A DNA stretch of 39,222 bases from assembly GCA_035293765.1 (NCBI GenBank), contig DATGMF010000093.1:1-39222 (forward strand), given 5' to 3'. Each line of letters starts with the position of its first letter. Position 1 is the stretch's first letter. Of the stretch, positions 31,488-39,113 are shown in pieces. Both the position numbers and the translations under genes were made by a program. Source of the stretch: DASRHT01 sp035293765. Its GTDB lineage: Bacteria; Chloroflexota; Ktedonobacteria; Ktedonobacterales; Ktedonobacteraceae. The notes under the pieces are model-generated. The model was not told where the DNA came from and made no database searches. It saw only the letters and a list, made by a program, of their open reading frames with translations.

Positions 31488-31673
31488 CTACCAGCTTGAC
31501 TTTGTCACGCCGGGTAGCTCACCACGCAAGGCCCGTTCGCGGAAACAAATGCGGCAAAGACCGAATTTGCGCATATATGCCCGGGGCCGCCCACAGACCT
31601 TACAGCGGTTATGCTGCTGCACTTTAAACTTGGGCTTGCGTTGCGACTTCACAATCATTGAGATTTTTGCCAT
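31488..31673 (-). CDS. rpsN: 30S ribosomal protein S14, type Z (zinc-binding)
   Basis: 61 residues. CKVCGRPRAYMRKFGLCRIC gives the two CxxC pairs, and the C-terminus FRERALRGELPGVTKSSW is typical of the short zinc form. S14 sits in the 30S head. Confidence 0.97.
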   Translation of the reverse strand: MAKISMIVKSQRKPKFKVQQHNRCKVCGRPRAYMRKFGLCRICFRERALRGELPGVTKSSW

Positions 31674-31687
31674 ACCGCCCTCCAGCG

Positions 31688-32230
31688 TTACTTCTTAAAG
31701 GGCATGCCCATCAATGCGAGCAGCCGCCGTCCCTCTTGATCGGTGCGCGCAGTCGTAACGACACTTACTTCCATGCCACGCACTTTATCAACCTTATCAT
31801 AATCAATCTCAGGAAAGACCAGTTGTTCACGCAATCCCAGCGTATAGTTGCCGCGACCATCGAAGGCTTCGGAGGAAACCCCCTGGAAGTCACGCAGACG
31901 GGGCAGCGCCACGTTCATCAGCTTGTCCAGGAAGATGTACATACGCGGGCCGCGCAGCGTGACCATGCAGCCAATCTGCATGCCTTCGCGCAGTTTGAAA
32001 GCTGCTACCGAACGCTTGGCTCGCGTAATCACAGGACGCTGCCCCGTGATGGCCGCGAGATCGGCGACGGCTGCTTCCATCGCTTTGGCATTCTGGATGA
32101 CTTCGCCCATTCCAATATTGACCACAACCTTCTTGACCGTGGGAACCTGCATGGGATTCGAGTAGTTAAACTCTTTGCGCAGAGCTGGCACGACTTCCTG
32201 ACGGTACTTTTCTTTCAAGCGTAATGCCAT
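31688..32230 (-). CDS. rplE: 50S ribosomal protein L5
   Basis: 180 residues from ATG 32230, chosen for GAGGAG upstream and family length; an in-frame start 35 codons earlier lies inside rplX. KKVVVNIGMGEV, RAKRSVAAFKLREGMQIG and PRLRDFQGVSSEAFDGRGNY are hallmarks. It binds 5S rRNA. The start follows the rplX stop by one base. Confidence 0.97.
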   Translation of the reverse strand: MALRLKEKYRQEVVPALRKEFNYSNPMQVPTVKKVVVNIGMGEVIQNAKAMEAAVADLAAITGQRPVITRAKRSVAAFKLREGMQIGCMVTLRGPRMYIFLDKLMNVALPRLRDFQGVSSEAFDGRGNYTLGLREQLVFPEIDYDKVDKVRGMEVSVVTTARTDQEGRRLLALMGMPFKK

Positions 32231-32231
32231 C

Positions 32232-32621
32232 TTAACTACTCCTCGTCCGATCTTCAATAATTTTATGACACTTCTTACAGACGCGTACTGGGCGCAATTT
32301 CTGATCCTCGCCCATCTGGCGGCGCTCATGCGCAACTCGTGTGGGCTGCTTGCAATCAGTACATATAAGCATCACATTCGAAACATGGATGGGCATCGCC
32401 TTCTCAATCACGCCACCCTGCCGGGTCTGACCTTGCGGACGTACGTGCTTCTTGACCACATTCAGGCCCTCAACAATCACCTTGTTGTCCTGTGGCATGG
32501 CCCGCGAGACGATCCCTTCTTTATTTCTGTCCTTGCCGGTGATAATCTTAACGGTGTCGCCCTTCTTGATATTCATCTTGGCAAGGTGCAGAGGTTTTTT
32601 CTCTTTCGGTTTTGTTGCCAT
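32232..32621 (-). CDS. rplX: 50S ribosomal protein L24
   Basis: 129 residues. A 15-residue basic N-terminal extension precedes the KOW motif (NIKKGDTVKIITGKDRNKEG). LICTDCKQPTRV and VCKKCHKII give a CxxC...CxxC zinc ribbon. L24 starts large-subunit assembly. Confidence 0.96.
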   Translation of the reverse strand: MATKPKEKKPLHLAKMNIKKGDTVKIITGKDRNKEGIVSRAMPQDNKVIVEGLNVVKKHVRPQGQTRQGGVIEKAMPIHVSNVMLICTDCKQPTRVAHERRQMGEDQKLRPVRVCKKCHKIIEDRTRSS

Positions 32622-32632
32622 CTTCTTCCTCG

Positions 32633-33001
32633 TTAGAGCACTTCAGGCGCGAGAGAAATGATCTTCATAAAGTTTCGCTCGCGCAGTTCGCGGGCCACAG
32701 GGCCAAAGATACGTGTGCCGCGCGGGTTATTACCGGCTGCGATGATGACGGCGGCGTTCTCGTCAAAGCGAATATGCGAGCCATCTGCGCGCGCATACTC
32801 TTTGGCGACGCGGACGACGACGGCATTGACGACTTCGCCCTTTTTGACCTGGCCGTTGGGGGCCGCCTGCTTGACTGAGGCTTTGATAATATCTCCTACC
32901 TCAGCGTAACGCTTGGCCGACCCGCTCATCACGCGGATGCACATAATCTCTTTCGCGCCCGTATTATCGGCGACTTTCAGACGTGTCTGCGGTTGAATCA
33001 T
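32633..33001 (-). CDS. rplN: 50S ribosomal protein L14
   Basis: 122 residues, standard size. MIQPQTRLKVADNTGAKEIM, RIFGPVARELRERNFMKIIS and the end LAPEVL are typical. It lies at the subunit interface. First gene of the spc-type section. Confidence 0.98.
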   Translation of the reverse strand: MIQPQTRLKVADNTGAKEIMCIRVMSGSAKRYAEVGDIIKASVKQAAPNGQVKKGEVVNAVVVRVAKEYARADGSHIRFDENAAVIIAAGNNPRGTRIFGPVARELRERNFMKIISLAPEVL

Positions 33002-33013
33002 CTCACTTGCTCC

Positions 33014-33370
33014 CTACTCTGCCGACTCTTCCTCGGCATCCAGGTTGGGATCGGCTTTCGCCAGCAGTTCTTCCACTGGTACAATGCCGCTGCCACGCCT
33101 GATAACTTCAACTAAGCGCCAGCGCTTGAGCTTGCTCAGCGGGCGACTCTCTTCAATACGCACCAGGTCGCCAAGCTGCCCGGTGTTCTCCTCATCATGC
33201 ACATGAAAGCGTTTCGTTTGTTTATAGGTACGCTTGTAAATGCGATGTTTCTTTAATGACTCGACGACGACGACGATGGTCTTATCCATTTTATTGCTGA
33301 CCACACGCCCAACTTTTTGCTGGCGGCGGGCCTTCTTCTCGGTCGTCGCGGTGCTAGATTGCTGCGTCAT
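33014..33370 (-). CDS. rpsQ: 30S ribosomal protein S17, extended at both ends
   Basis: 118 residues; the usual length is about 85. VGRVVSNKMDKTIVVVVE, FHVHDEENTGQLGDLVRIEE and RPLSKLKRWRLVEVI are typical. A 17-residue Ser/Thr/Lys N-terminus and an acidic C-terminus (DPNLDAEEESAE) are extra. The start at ATG 33370 overlaps the rpmC end. Confidence 0.96.
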   Translation of the reverse strand: MTQQSSTATTEKKARRQQKVGRVVSNKMDKTIVVVVESLKKHRIYKRTYKQTKRFHVHDEENTGQLGDLVRIEESRPLSKLKRWRLVEVIRRGSGIVPVEELLAKADPNLDAEEESAE

Positions 33371-33575
33371 GCTCTCTCTCCAAGATAGTCAGGCGGTGCA
33401 GCAGACGGGCAATGTCTTTGCGCGTCTGCGTAAACACGCGGCTATTCTTTACTTCACCACGCTGCTGTTGTAAGCGGAGGTTGAACAGTTTCAGCCGCAT
33501 TTCTTTGATCTCCTGCCGGACCTGACCGGCAGACATCTCATGCACCTCTTTACGGCGCTCATTAAGCTTCGACAC
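33354..33575 (-). CDS. rpmC: 50S ribosomal protein L29
   Basis: 73 residues from GTG 33575 with GGGAGG 7 bases upstream inside rplP. It has the helical hairpin form with LRLQQQRGEVKNSRVFTQTR. It overlaps rplP by 14 bases. L29 lies at the tunnel exit and contacts trigger factor and SRP. Confidence 0.96.
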   Translation of the reverse strand: MSKLNERRKEVHEMSAGQVRQEIKEMRLKLFNLRLQQQRGEVKNSRVFTQTRKDIARLLHRLTILEREHDAAI

Positions 33576-33993
33576 TCTCTGCCTCCCCTCGTGTAATAAA
33601 GCGCGTCTTGATTGGCAGCTTATGACTGGCCAGGCGGACGGCCTCTTTGGCGATTTCCTCGCTGACGCCGCCGACCTCGAAGATAATACGGCCCGGCTTG
33701 ACTACGGCTACCCAATGGTCAACCGCACCTTTACCGCTACCCATACGGGTTTCAGCCGGTTTGGCGGTGATCGGCTTGTCCGGGAAAACGCGAATCCACA
33801 CTTTGCCACCACGCTTCATAAAGCGGGTGAGCGCGATACGCGCTGACTCGATCTGACGAGCCTCCAACCAGCAGGGTTCTAATGCCTGCAAGGCAAAATC
33901 GCCGAAGGCAATGCTGTTTCCTCGCTGGGCCTGGCCCTTCATGCGGCCACGATGCTGCCGACGATATTTTGTACGTGACGGTGCCAATAACAT
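33562..33993 (-). CDS. rplP: 50S ribosomal protein L16
   Basis: 143 residues. MLLAPSRTKYRRQHRGRMKG, ITRFMKRGGKVWIRVFPDKP-like segment (here LTRFMKRGGKVWIRVF), ETRMGSGKGAVDHWVAVVKP and a typical C-terminus. L16 contacts the A-site region. Confidence 0.98.
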   Translation of the reverse strand: MLLAPSRTKYRRQHRGRMKGQAQRGNSIAFGDFALQALEPCWLEARQIESARIALTRFMKRGGKVWIRVFPDKPITAKPAETRMGSGKGAVDHWVAVVKPGRIIFEVGGVSEEIAKEAVRLASHKLPIKTRFITRGEAESVEA

Positions 33994-34007
33994 GGCTCAG
34001 CTCTCCT

Positions 34008-35069
34008 CTATTCGCTCTGTTCGCTCTGTGTCGCACCAGTATCGGTGGCCGGAGCCTCCGGTGGAGCAGCAGGTACGTTTGGCATCTCCTGCGCCTGGCT
34101 GGCAGGTGTCTGCTCAGTTGCGCGCGGGGGCCGCTCTCCTTGAGGACGTGGGCTGCGTGGCCGGTCTCCTTGCGGACGCTGACCGCGCTCCCCCTGCGGA
34201 CGTGGGGGCCGCTCTCCCTGGGAACGTGGGGGCCTTTCTCCTTGCGGACGTGGGGGCCGCTCTCCCTGGGGGCGTGGGCCTCGTGGTCGGTCTCCTTGCG
34301 GACGCTGACCGCGCTCTCCACGCTGTCCTCCTTCGCGACGACGCTGCTCGCCACCCCGACGCTCCCCCCCCTCGCGGGGAATATAAGCGGGCTGGATCGT
34401 GGTTTCTGCCGCAGCTTCTCCTGCTTCACGACGCTTGCTCGGCAGAATGTCGCGCCGATAGATCCAGACTTTGATACCAATGACGCCAAAGGTTGTGTGC
34501 GCCTCGGCCTGACCGTAATCGATGTCGGCACGCAGCGTATGCAGGGGAACCTTGCCTTCAACCTCTTTCTCAGAGCGCGCTATTTCCGCGCCTCCAAGAC
34601 GGCCACCAACGATAATTTTGATGCCTTTGGCATTGGCACGCATCGACTTCTGCACCGCCTGTTTCATCGCACGACGGAAGGAGACGCGTTTCTCCAACTG
34701 CTCCGCGATGCTGCGCCCGACCAGGGTGGCATCCAGTTCCGGTTGGCGGATCTCGATGATCTCGACCCGCACACGACGCTTCCTGGTTTTCGATTCCAGG
34801 AGGCTTCTCAGTTTATCGACTTTTTCCCCGCTTTTGCCAATCACAATGCCAGGCTTGGCGGTATGAATTTTCACCATCACCTGGTCCGCGGCAGCACGCT
34901 CGATCTCGATGTGTGAGACTGCGGCATTGGCAAGCTCTTTATTGATAATCTGGCGAATCTGCAAATCTTCCGCCACGATATCTTTATAATCACGCTCAGC
35001 GTACCAGCGAGACTGCCAGCCCTTAACGACGCCAAGCCTGAACCCAACGGGATGCACTTTATGTCCCAA
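34008..35069 (-). CDS. rpsC: 30S ribosomal protein S3 with a long repetitive C-terminal tail
   Basis: 353 residues; typical S3 is 210-240. It starts at TTG 35069 (AAGGAGG 7 bases upstream; GHKVHPVGFRLG is the family start). The KH domain (VMVKIHTAKPGIVIGKSGEK) and the C-terminal fold (GVIGIKVWIYRRDILP) end near 210. Residues 211-353 are a Pro/Arg/Gly/Gln-rich tail built on PQGERPPR-like units, then an acidic end. S3 lines the mRNA entry pore and has helicase activity with S4 and S5. Confidence 0.96.
   Translation of the reverse strand: MGHKVHPVGFRLGVVKGWQSRWYAERDYKDIVAEDLQIRQIINKELANAAVSHIEIERAAADQVMVKIHTAKPGIVIGKSGEKVDKLRSLLESKTRKRRVRVEIIEIRQPELDATLVGRSIAEQLEKRVSFRRAMKQAVQKSMRANAKGIKIIVGGRLGGAEIARSEKEVEGKVPLHTLRADIDYGQAEAHTTFGVIGIKVWIYRRDILPSKRREAGEAAAETTIQPAYIPREGGERRGGEQRRREGGQRGERGQRPQGDRPRGPRPQGERPPRPQGERPPRSQGERPPRPQGERGQRPQGDRPRSPRPQGERPPRATEQTPASQAQEMPNVPAAPPEAPATDTGATQSEQSE
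34122..34319 (-). repeat. Tandem repeats encoding the S3 tail
   Basis: These bases encode residues 251-316. A 24-residue block beginning GERGQRPQGDRPRG recurs at 293-316 with one change (GPRP to SPRP). Between them are octad units RPQGERPP, RPQGERPP and RSQGERPP. The DNA copies are correspondingly similar, so the array could expand or contract. Confidence 0.8.
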
Positions 35070-35133
35070 AAGTGTCCTCCTTCTCTACCATTCAGCCTGG
35101 CGCGGACGCGTCACCTGAATGCATAGTAGCCTT

Positions 35134-35484
35134 TTAGCGGCCTGTGTCTGCCGGATCATCTGACACAATCACGGTGACATGACAGAAACGGCGCAAAATA
35201 CGAGCCGCTCGCCCATGCGACCGAGGCTTGACACGCTTAATCCGAGACGAGTCGTCCGCTACAATATTCAGAATATACAGGTCATCTGGATTGAGATTAT
35301 AGTTATTCTCCGCATTGGCCGCCGCCGATGACACAACCTTCCTGACAGGAGTCGCGCCCGCGTTGGGCAAATATTGTAGAATAGCCAGAGCCTCATTCAC
35401 CCGAAGCCCTTTCACCGCGTTGGTGACCAGACGCATCTTGCGTGGCGGAATGCCAATATCTTTCGCAATAGCCCTGACTTGCAT
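35134..35484 (-). CDS. rplV: 50S ribosomal protein L22
   Basis: 116 residues. AIAKDIGIPPRKMRLVTNAV, VRKVVSSAAANAENNYNLN and RIKRVKPRSHGRAARILRR, with the beta-hairpin that lines the exit tunnel. AGAGG lies 7 bases before ATG 35484 and can be sequestered in a stem. Confidence 0.97.
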   Translation of the reverse strand: MQVRAIAKDIGIPPRKMRLVTNAVKGLRVNEALAILQYLPNAGATPVRKVVSSAAANAENNYNLNPDDLYILNIVADDSSRIKRVKPRSHGRAARILRRFCHVTVIVSDDPADTGR

Positions 35485-35491
35485 CTTATAA

Positions 35492-35509
35492 CCTCTACAT
35501 ATGGAGAGG
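35492..35509 (-). promoter_or_regulatory. Small hairpin covering the rplV ribosome-binding site
   Basis: CCTCT (35492-35496) pairs with AGAGG (35505-35509) around 8 bases. On the mRNA the downstream arm AGAGG is the rplV Shine-Dalgarno. A short GGGGC/GCCCC stem lies further upstream in the same 114-base gap. Confidence 0.4.
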
Positions 35510-35598
35510 GATCTGATCTATCGCGCCTCGCACGATGTATCACGCCCTCGCTTGCTAAACATTTTTGATGTGGGGCGCTCAGGCCCCTTATCGCTCTA

Positions 35599-35886
35599 CT
35601 ATCGTACTGAAGTAGTACGTTCGCTCTTGCCGCCCGCATGACCACGGAAATGCCTGGTGGGGGCGAATTCGCCTAATTTATGGCCTACCATGTTCTCAGT
35701 GATATAGATAGGAACATGCGTTTTCCCATTATGGACACCGATGGTCATGCCAACCATCTCAGGGAAGATCATCGAGGCGCGGGACCAGGTCTTGATCAAA
35801 CGGCGGTCGCCGCTCCTCCTCATTCCTAACACTTTTTTCCTGAGAGACTCATGGATGTATGGCCCTTTTTTCCTTGAGCGCGACAT
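35599..35886 (-). CDS. rpsS: 30S ribosomal protein S19
   Basis: 95 residues. MSRSRKKGPYIHESLRKKV, TWSRASMIFPEMVGMTIGVH and VGHKLGEFAPTRHFRGH are typical. The ATG overlaps the rplB stop by one base (TAATG). S19 sits in the 30S head. Confidence 0.98.
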   Translation of the reverse strand: MSRSRKKGPYIHESLRKKVLGMRRSGDRRLIKTWSRASMIFPEMVGMTIGVHNGKTHVPIYITENMVGHKLGEFAPTRHFRGHAGGKSERTTSVR

Positions 35887-36725
35887 TACTTCCTCCTCCT
35901 GCCAGCATTGCGCCGCCGGACAATGAAGCGATCCGTCCTCTTGTTCCTGCGGGTCTTGTAGCCCAGGGCGGGTTTGCCCCAGGGGGTTTGCGGCTTGCCA
36001 CCAATGGGCGCGCGGCCCTCGCCACCACCGTGAGGATGGTCACGGGGGTTCATCACTGAACCTCGCACGGTGGGACGGCGGCCCATATGCCGCGAACGTC
36101 CGGCCTTACCGATGCTGATGTTCTCGTGATCGATATTGCCTACCTGCCCGATGGTCGCCATACAGAGAATATGGATATTACGCTGCTCACCCGAAGGCAG
36201 ACGGATCAGCGCGTAGTTTCCCTCTTTCGCCATCAATTGCGCACCCACGCCCGCGCCACGCACCAGTTGACCACCCCGCCCCCGCTGCATCTCAATGTTG
36301 TGAATGGTTGTGCCGGTAGGGATGTTCTTCAACGGCAGCGCGTTACCGACCCTGATGTCGGCTTCCGGCCCTGCTTCGACGCGGTCGCCTACTTTAAGGC
36401 CCAGGGGAGCAATGATGTACCGCTTCTCTCCATCAACATAGTGCAGAAGCGCGATACGGGCGGATCGATTCGGATCATACTCGATTGCCGCCACTTTAGC
36501 GGGTATCCCCAGTTTGTTGCGCTTAAAATCAATCAGACGATAGGCACGCTTCGCGCCACCGCCACGATGACGAGTCGTGATTTTCCCCTGGTTGTTGCGA
36601 CCTGCATGTTTATGCAGCCTGACCGTCAGAGACTTCTCTGGCCTGGTCTTGGTGATCTCCTCGAATGTCGAAACTGACATGCCGCGACGCCCAGGAGACG
36701 TTGGTCGATACTGTCTAATTGGCAT
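35886..36725 (-). CDS. rplB: 50S ribosomal protein L2
   Basis: 279 residues, standard. TTRHRGGGAKRAYRLIDFKR, GNALPLKNIPTGTTIHNIE and the conserved VMNPRDHPHGGGEGRAPIG loop with its His residues near the peptidyl-transferase centre. It is basic at the C-terminus. Confidence 0.98.
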   Translation of the reverse strand: MPIRQYRPTSPGRRGMSVSTFEEITKTRPEKSLTVRLHKHAGRNNQGKITTRHRGGGAKRAYRLIDFKRNKLGIPAKVAAIEYDPNRSARIALLHYVDGEKRYIIAPLGLKVGDRVEAGPEADIRVGNALPLKNIPTGTTIHNIEMQRGRGGQLVRGAGVGAQLMAKEGNYALIRLPSGEQRNIHILCMATIGQVGNIDHENISIGKAGRSRHMGRRPTVRGSVMNPRDHPHGGGEGRAPIGGKPQTPWGKPALGYKTRRNKRTDRFIVRRRNAGRRRK

Positions 36726-36736
36726 CTCTTAATCCC

Positions 36737-37033
36737 TTACGCCTTCAATGCGTCAATCGTCTGCCCCTCACGCAGGGTAACAATCGCCTTTTTCCACTCG
36801 CGCGCCGGTACCGGCCGGGGCATCGCGCCTCGCCGCCGGATCATCCTGGGCTTGCCAGGCATGCGGATCATGTTGACCTTCACTACCTGAACATTGAACA
36901 GGCTTTCGACCGCACGGCGCACATCAATTTTATTCGCGTTCAACGCCACTTTAAAGGTATATTTGTTCTGCTCTTGCAGCTTGACCGTTTTCTCGGTGAT
37001 TATACCCTGGCGCAACACTTCGGTGAGTTCCAC
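36737..37033 (-). CDS. rplW: 50S ribosomal protein L23
   Basis: 98 residues from GTG 37033, with GAGGAGG upstream. ITEKTVKLQEQNKYTFKVAL, NKIDVRRAVESLFNVQVVKV and RRGAMPRPVPAREWKKAIVTL. L23 docks trigger factor at the tunnel exit. Confidence 0.97.
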   Translation of the reverse strand: MELTEVLRQGIITEKTVKLQEQNKYTFKVALNANKIDVRRAVESLFNVQVVKVNMIRMPGKPRMIRRRGAMPRPVPAREWKKAIVTLREGQTIDALKA

Positions 37034-37049
37034 TGGCTTTCCTCCTCGC

Positions 37050-37754
37050 CTACTCCGCGCTGCTCAGCGTTGACGCCTCGTCTGCAATTTTGAGGCTCGC
37101 CTCTTCAGCGCTCATGCCCTCCCCAAATACCATCTCGATCCAACGGACGGTCTGGACAGGCATGACGACGTAATCGTGCTTCAGCAGTTCCACAACGTTG
37201 ATCGAGGAGACGTGCTGTACTTTGGCAGTTGGGATGTTGCGCGCCGATAAGATGATGTTTTCGTCCCGCCTGGGCAACATCATCAGCACCCGCTTGCTTT
37301 CACCCTTATTGGTCGGCAGCTTGTCTAGCAGCGCCAGCATCTCTTTGGTGCGTGGAGCCTCCATCGAGAGATCGCTGATAACGATTAAGCTCTCATTAGC
37401 TACCTTGTCCGACAGGGCCGAACGAATCGCCAGGCGACGCATCTTCTTGGGCACATCATGATGATATGGATGCGGCCTCGGACCAAATACGGTACCACCA
37501 TGCCTGAACTGGGGCGCACGCGTGCTTCCCTGACGAGCACGGCCCGTTCCCTTCTGCTTATATGGTTTCTTGTTTCCGCCCGATACTTCGCTGCGAGTTT
37601 TGGTCGAAGCATTACCTTGACGGCGATTCACCAGTTGCGCGGTCACAACCTGGTGGAGAACCGCCATATTGGGGGTGACTCCGAACACCTGCTCGCTCAG
37701 TTCGAGCTGTTCTACGGCTTCTCCAGCCATGTTATATACTGTAGTCGAGGGCAT
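37050..37754 (-). CDS. rplD: 50S ribosomal protein L4
   Basis: 234 residues. RQGNASTKTRSEVSGGNKKP, GTGRARQGSTRAPQFRHGG and GPRPHPYHHDVPKKMRRLAI cover the extended loop lining the exit tunnel. It ends in a somewhat longer acidic tail than usual. In some bacteria L4 controls the S10 operon. Confidence 0.97.
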   Translation of the reverse strand: MPSTTVYNMAGEAVEQLELSEQVFGVTPNMAVLHQVVTAQLVNRRQGNASTKTRSEVSGGNKKPYKQKGTGRARQGSTRAPQFRHGGTVFGPRPHPYHHDVPKKMRRLAIRSALSDKVANESLIVISDLSMEAPRTKEMLALLDKLPTNKGESKRVLMMLPRRDENIILSARNIPTAKVQHVSSINVVELLKHDYVVMPVQTVRWIEMVFGEGMSAEEASLKIADEASTLSSAE

Positions 37755-37759
37755 TTCGG

Positions 37760-38575
37760 TTACCTCATTACATGCTTCTTAATCATCAGCAAGCTCCCGT
37801 TGGCGCCAGGCACTGAGCCTTTTACGACCAGCAGGTTACGCTCAGGATCGGCCTGAACCACTTGCAACTTTTTCGCAGTTACGCGCGCATTCCCCATCCG
37901 ACCGGCCATGCGCGTGCCCTTTAATACACGGCCAGGGGTTGTACCGGAGCCGATGGAGCCAGGGGCTCGCGAGCGGTCGGACTGACCATGAGTCTTAGGA
38001 CCGCCACCGAAGCCGTGCCGCTTCATTCCGCCTTGAAACCCTTTTCCTTTAGAGGTCCCAACGATGTCTACCGACTCGCCATCTCTGAAAAGGCCAGCAT
38101 CAAAGCTCGTACCCAGTTCAATTTTCTCGGAGGTCGTGCCGGCTTGCAGACCCACTTCGCGCAACACTCTGAAAGGTCCCAGTTCTGGACCAGGACGCCG
38201 CTGCCGGTTTTCTTGCACTTTTAGCAACTTGCGAATTTGTTTATCCGGTTTCGCAGCAGCCTGGCTGTCCTCTTCAGCGGTCTCTTCTGATTTCGCTTTG
38301 GTGCGCTGCTCTTGCTGATACTCCTGCAAACGCTTGCGTTGCGCCTTCAATAATGGCAGGCGATGTCCCAGATGTCCCAGCTGAGGACGGGTTACATGCT
38401 TGGTTGTGACCTGCTCAAAACCAATCTGGACGGCTTCATATCCGTCATGGGCAGCCGTTTTAATCTGGGTCACGACGCAGGGGCCGGCTTCTATTACGGT
38501 CACCGGAATGACGGTTCCATTTGGCCCGAACACCTGGGTCATGCCGATTTTTCTGCCCAACAATGCATTGAGCAT
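37760..38575 (-). CDS. rplC: 50S ribosomal protein L3 with a charged internal insertion
   Basis: 271 residues from ATG 38575, chosen since MLNALLGRKIGMTQVFGPNG is the family start with GAGAGGAAAG upstream. The C-terminal half is typical (GTSKGKGFQGGMKRHGFGGG, GTTPGRVLKGTRMAGRMGNA). Between the N-terminal fold (to about 70) and FRVLREV (about 135) lie about 60 residues rich in Lys, Gln and Glu (RLQEYQQEQRTKAKSEETAE). Usual L3 is about 205-215. L3 reaches the peptidyl-transferase centre. Confidence 0.96.
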   Translation of the reverse strand: MLNALLGRKIGMTQVFGPNGTVIPVTVIEAGPCVVTQIKTAAHDGYEAVQIGFEQVTTKHVTRPQLGHLGHRLPLLKAQRKRLQEYQQEQRTKAKSEETAEEDSQAAAKPDKQIRKLLKVQENRQRRPGPELGPFRVLREVGLQAGTTSEKIELGTSFDAGLFRDGESVDIVGTSKGKGFQGGMKRHGFGGGPKTHGQSDRSRAPGSIGSGTTPGRVLKGTRMAGRMGNARVTAKKLQVVQADPERNLLVVKGSVPGANGSLLMIKKHVMR

Positions 38576-38594
38576 ATTCTTTCCTCTCTTCACT

Positions 38595-38615
38595 GTAGGG
38601 GCGGCTCGTCCGCCC
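38595..38615. repeat. Short GTAGGGGC-type repeat between rpsJ and rplC
   Basis: A 21-base copy beginning GTAGGGGCGGC and ending CCGCCC, with an internal GGGCGG/CCGCCC complement. It lies in the 125-base gap just upstream of the rplC ribosome site. Confidence 0.6.
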
Positions 38616-38700
38616 TGCTTCCCTTACTGCCACGTTGCGAAAGTTCGCCAGATGTTCTTAACCAGGCGTTTACTATTCGATTTGACAATAAGGTTCTTTA

Positions 38701-39018
38701 CTACAGTTTGACTTCGATGTCCACACCTGCGGGCAGATTCAAACGTGTTAGTGCTTCAACCGTTTTATTGGTCGGATCAATGATATCAATCAAACGCTTA
38801 TGCGTGCGAATCTCAAACTGTTCGCGGGCATCTTTGTCGATAAAAGGTGATCGCATCACTGTATATTTGTCGATTTCGGTCGGTAAAGGTACCGGTCCAG
38901 AGACGCGAGCACCTGTCTGTTGCGCAGTATTTACAATCTGCATTGCCGACTGGTCGAGGATACGATGGTCGTATGCCTTGAGTCGAATGCGGATGCGCTG
39001 TTTCGTTCCGGTTGCCAT
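38701..39018 (-). CDS. rpsJ: 30S ribosomal protein S10
   Basis: 105 residues from ATG 39018, with AGGAG 8 bases upstream; an in-frame start 31 codons earlier lies in repeat sequence and is rejected. KQRIRIRLKAYDHRILDQSA, GPVPLPTEIDKYTV and RSPFIDKDAREQFEIRTHKR are typical. S10 (NusE) also serves in antitermination. Confidence 0.97.
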   Translation of the reverse strand: MATGTKQRIRIRLKAYDHRILDQSAMQIVNTAQQTGARVSGPVPLPTEIDKYTVMRSPFIDKDAREQFEIRTHKRLIDIIDPTNKTVEALTRLNLPAGVDIEVKL

Positions 39019-39083
39019 TTCTTTACTCCTGATATAGGGCCAAAGGCATTTATGGCTGCGTTTATGGTGTGTTACCACAGCCA

Positions 39084-39105
39084 GGGCGGGGGCTAGCCCC
39101 GCCCC
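39084..39105. repeat. GC-rich palindrome between tuf and rpsJ
   Basis: Ten base pairs with one bulge around CTAG (GGGC-GGGGG-CTAG-CCCC-GCCC). The downstream frame reads GGAGLAPA, similar to the VGAGLAPA encoded by the repeat in recJ, so it seems to be another family member. Confidence 0.6.
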
Positions 39106-39113
39106 TCCCACCG

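Noticed and set aside
34122..34319. Possible CRISPR or minisatellite array
   Set aside because: The repeats are in frame, encode the S3 tail, lack unique spacers and vary in codon units, so they are coding repeats.
33882..34916. Rightward 344-codon frame opposite rpsC and rplP
   Set aside because: Mirror of the GC-rich repetitive S3 tail; the protein is low complexity and antisense to highly conserved genes.
39019..39111. N-terminal extension of S10
   Set aside because: The extra 31 residues come from palindromic repeat sequence; ATG 39018 has a good ribosome site and matches the family start.
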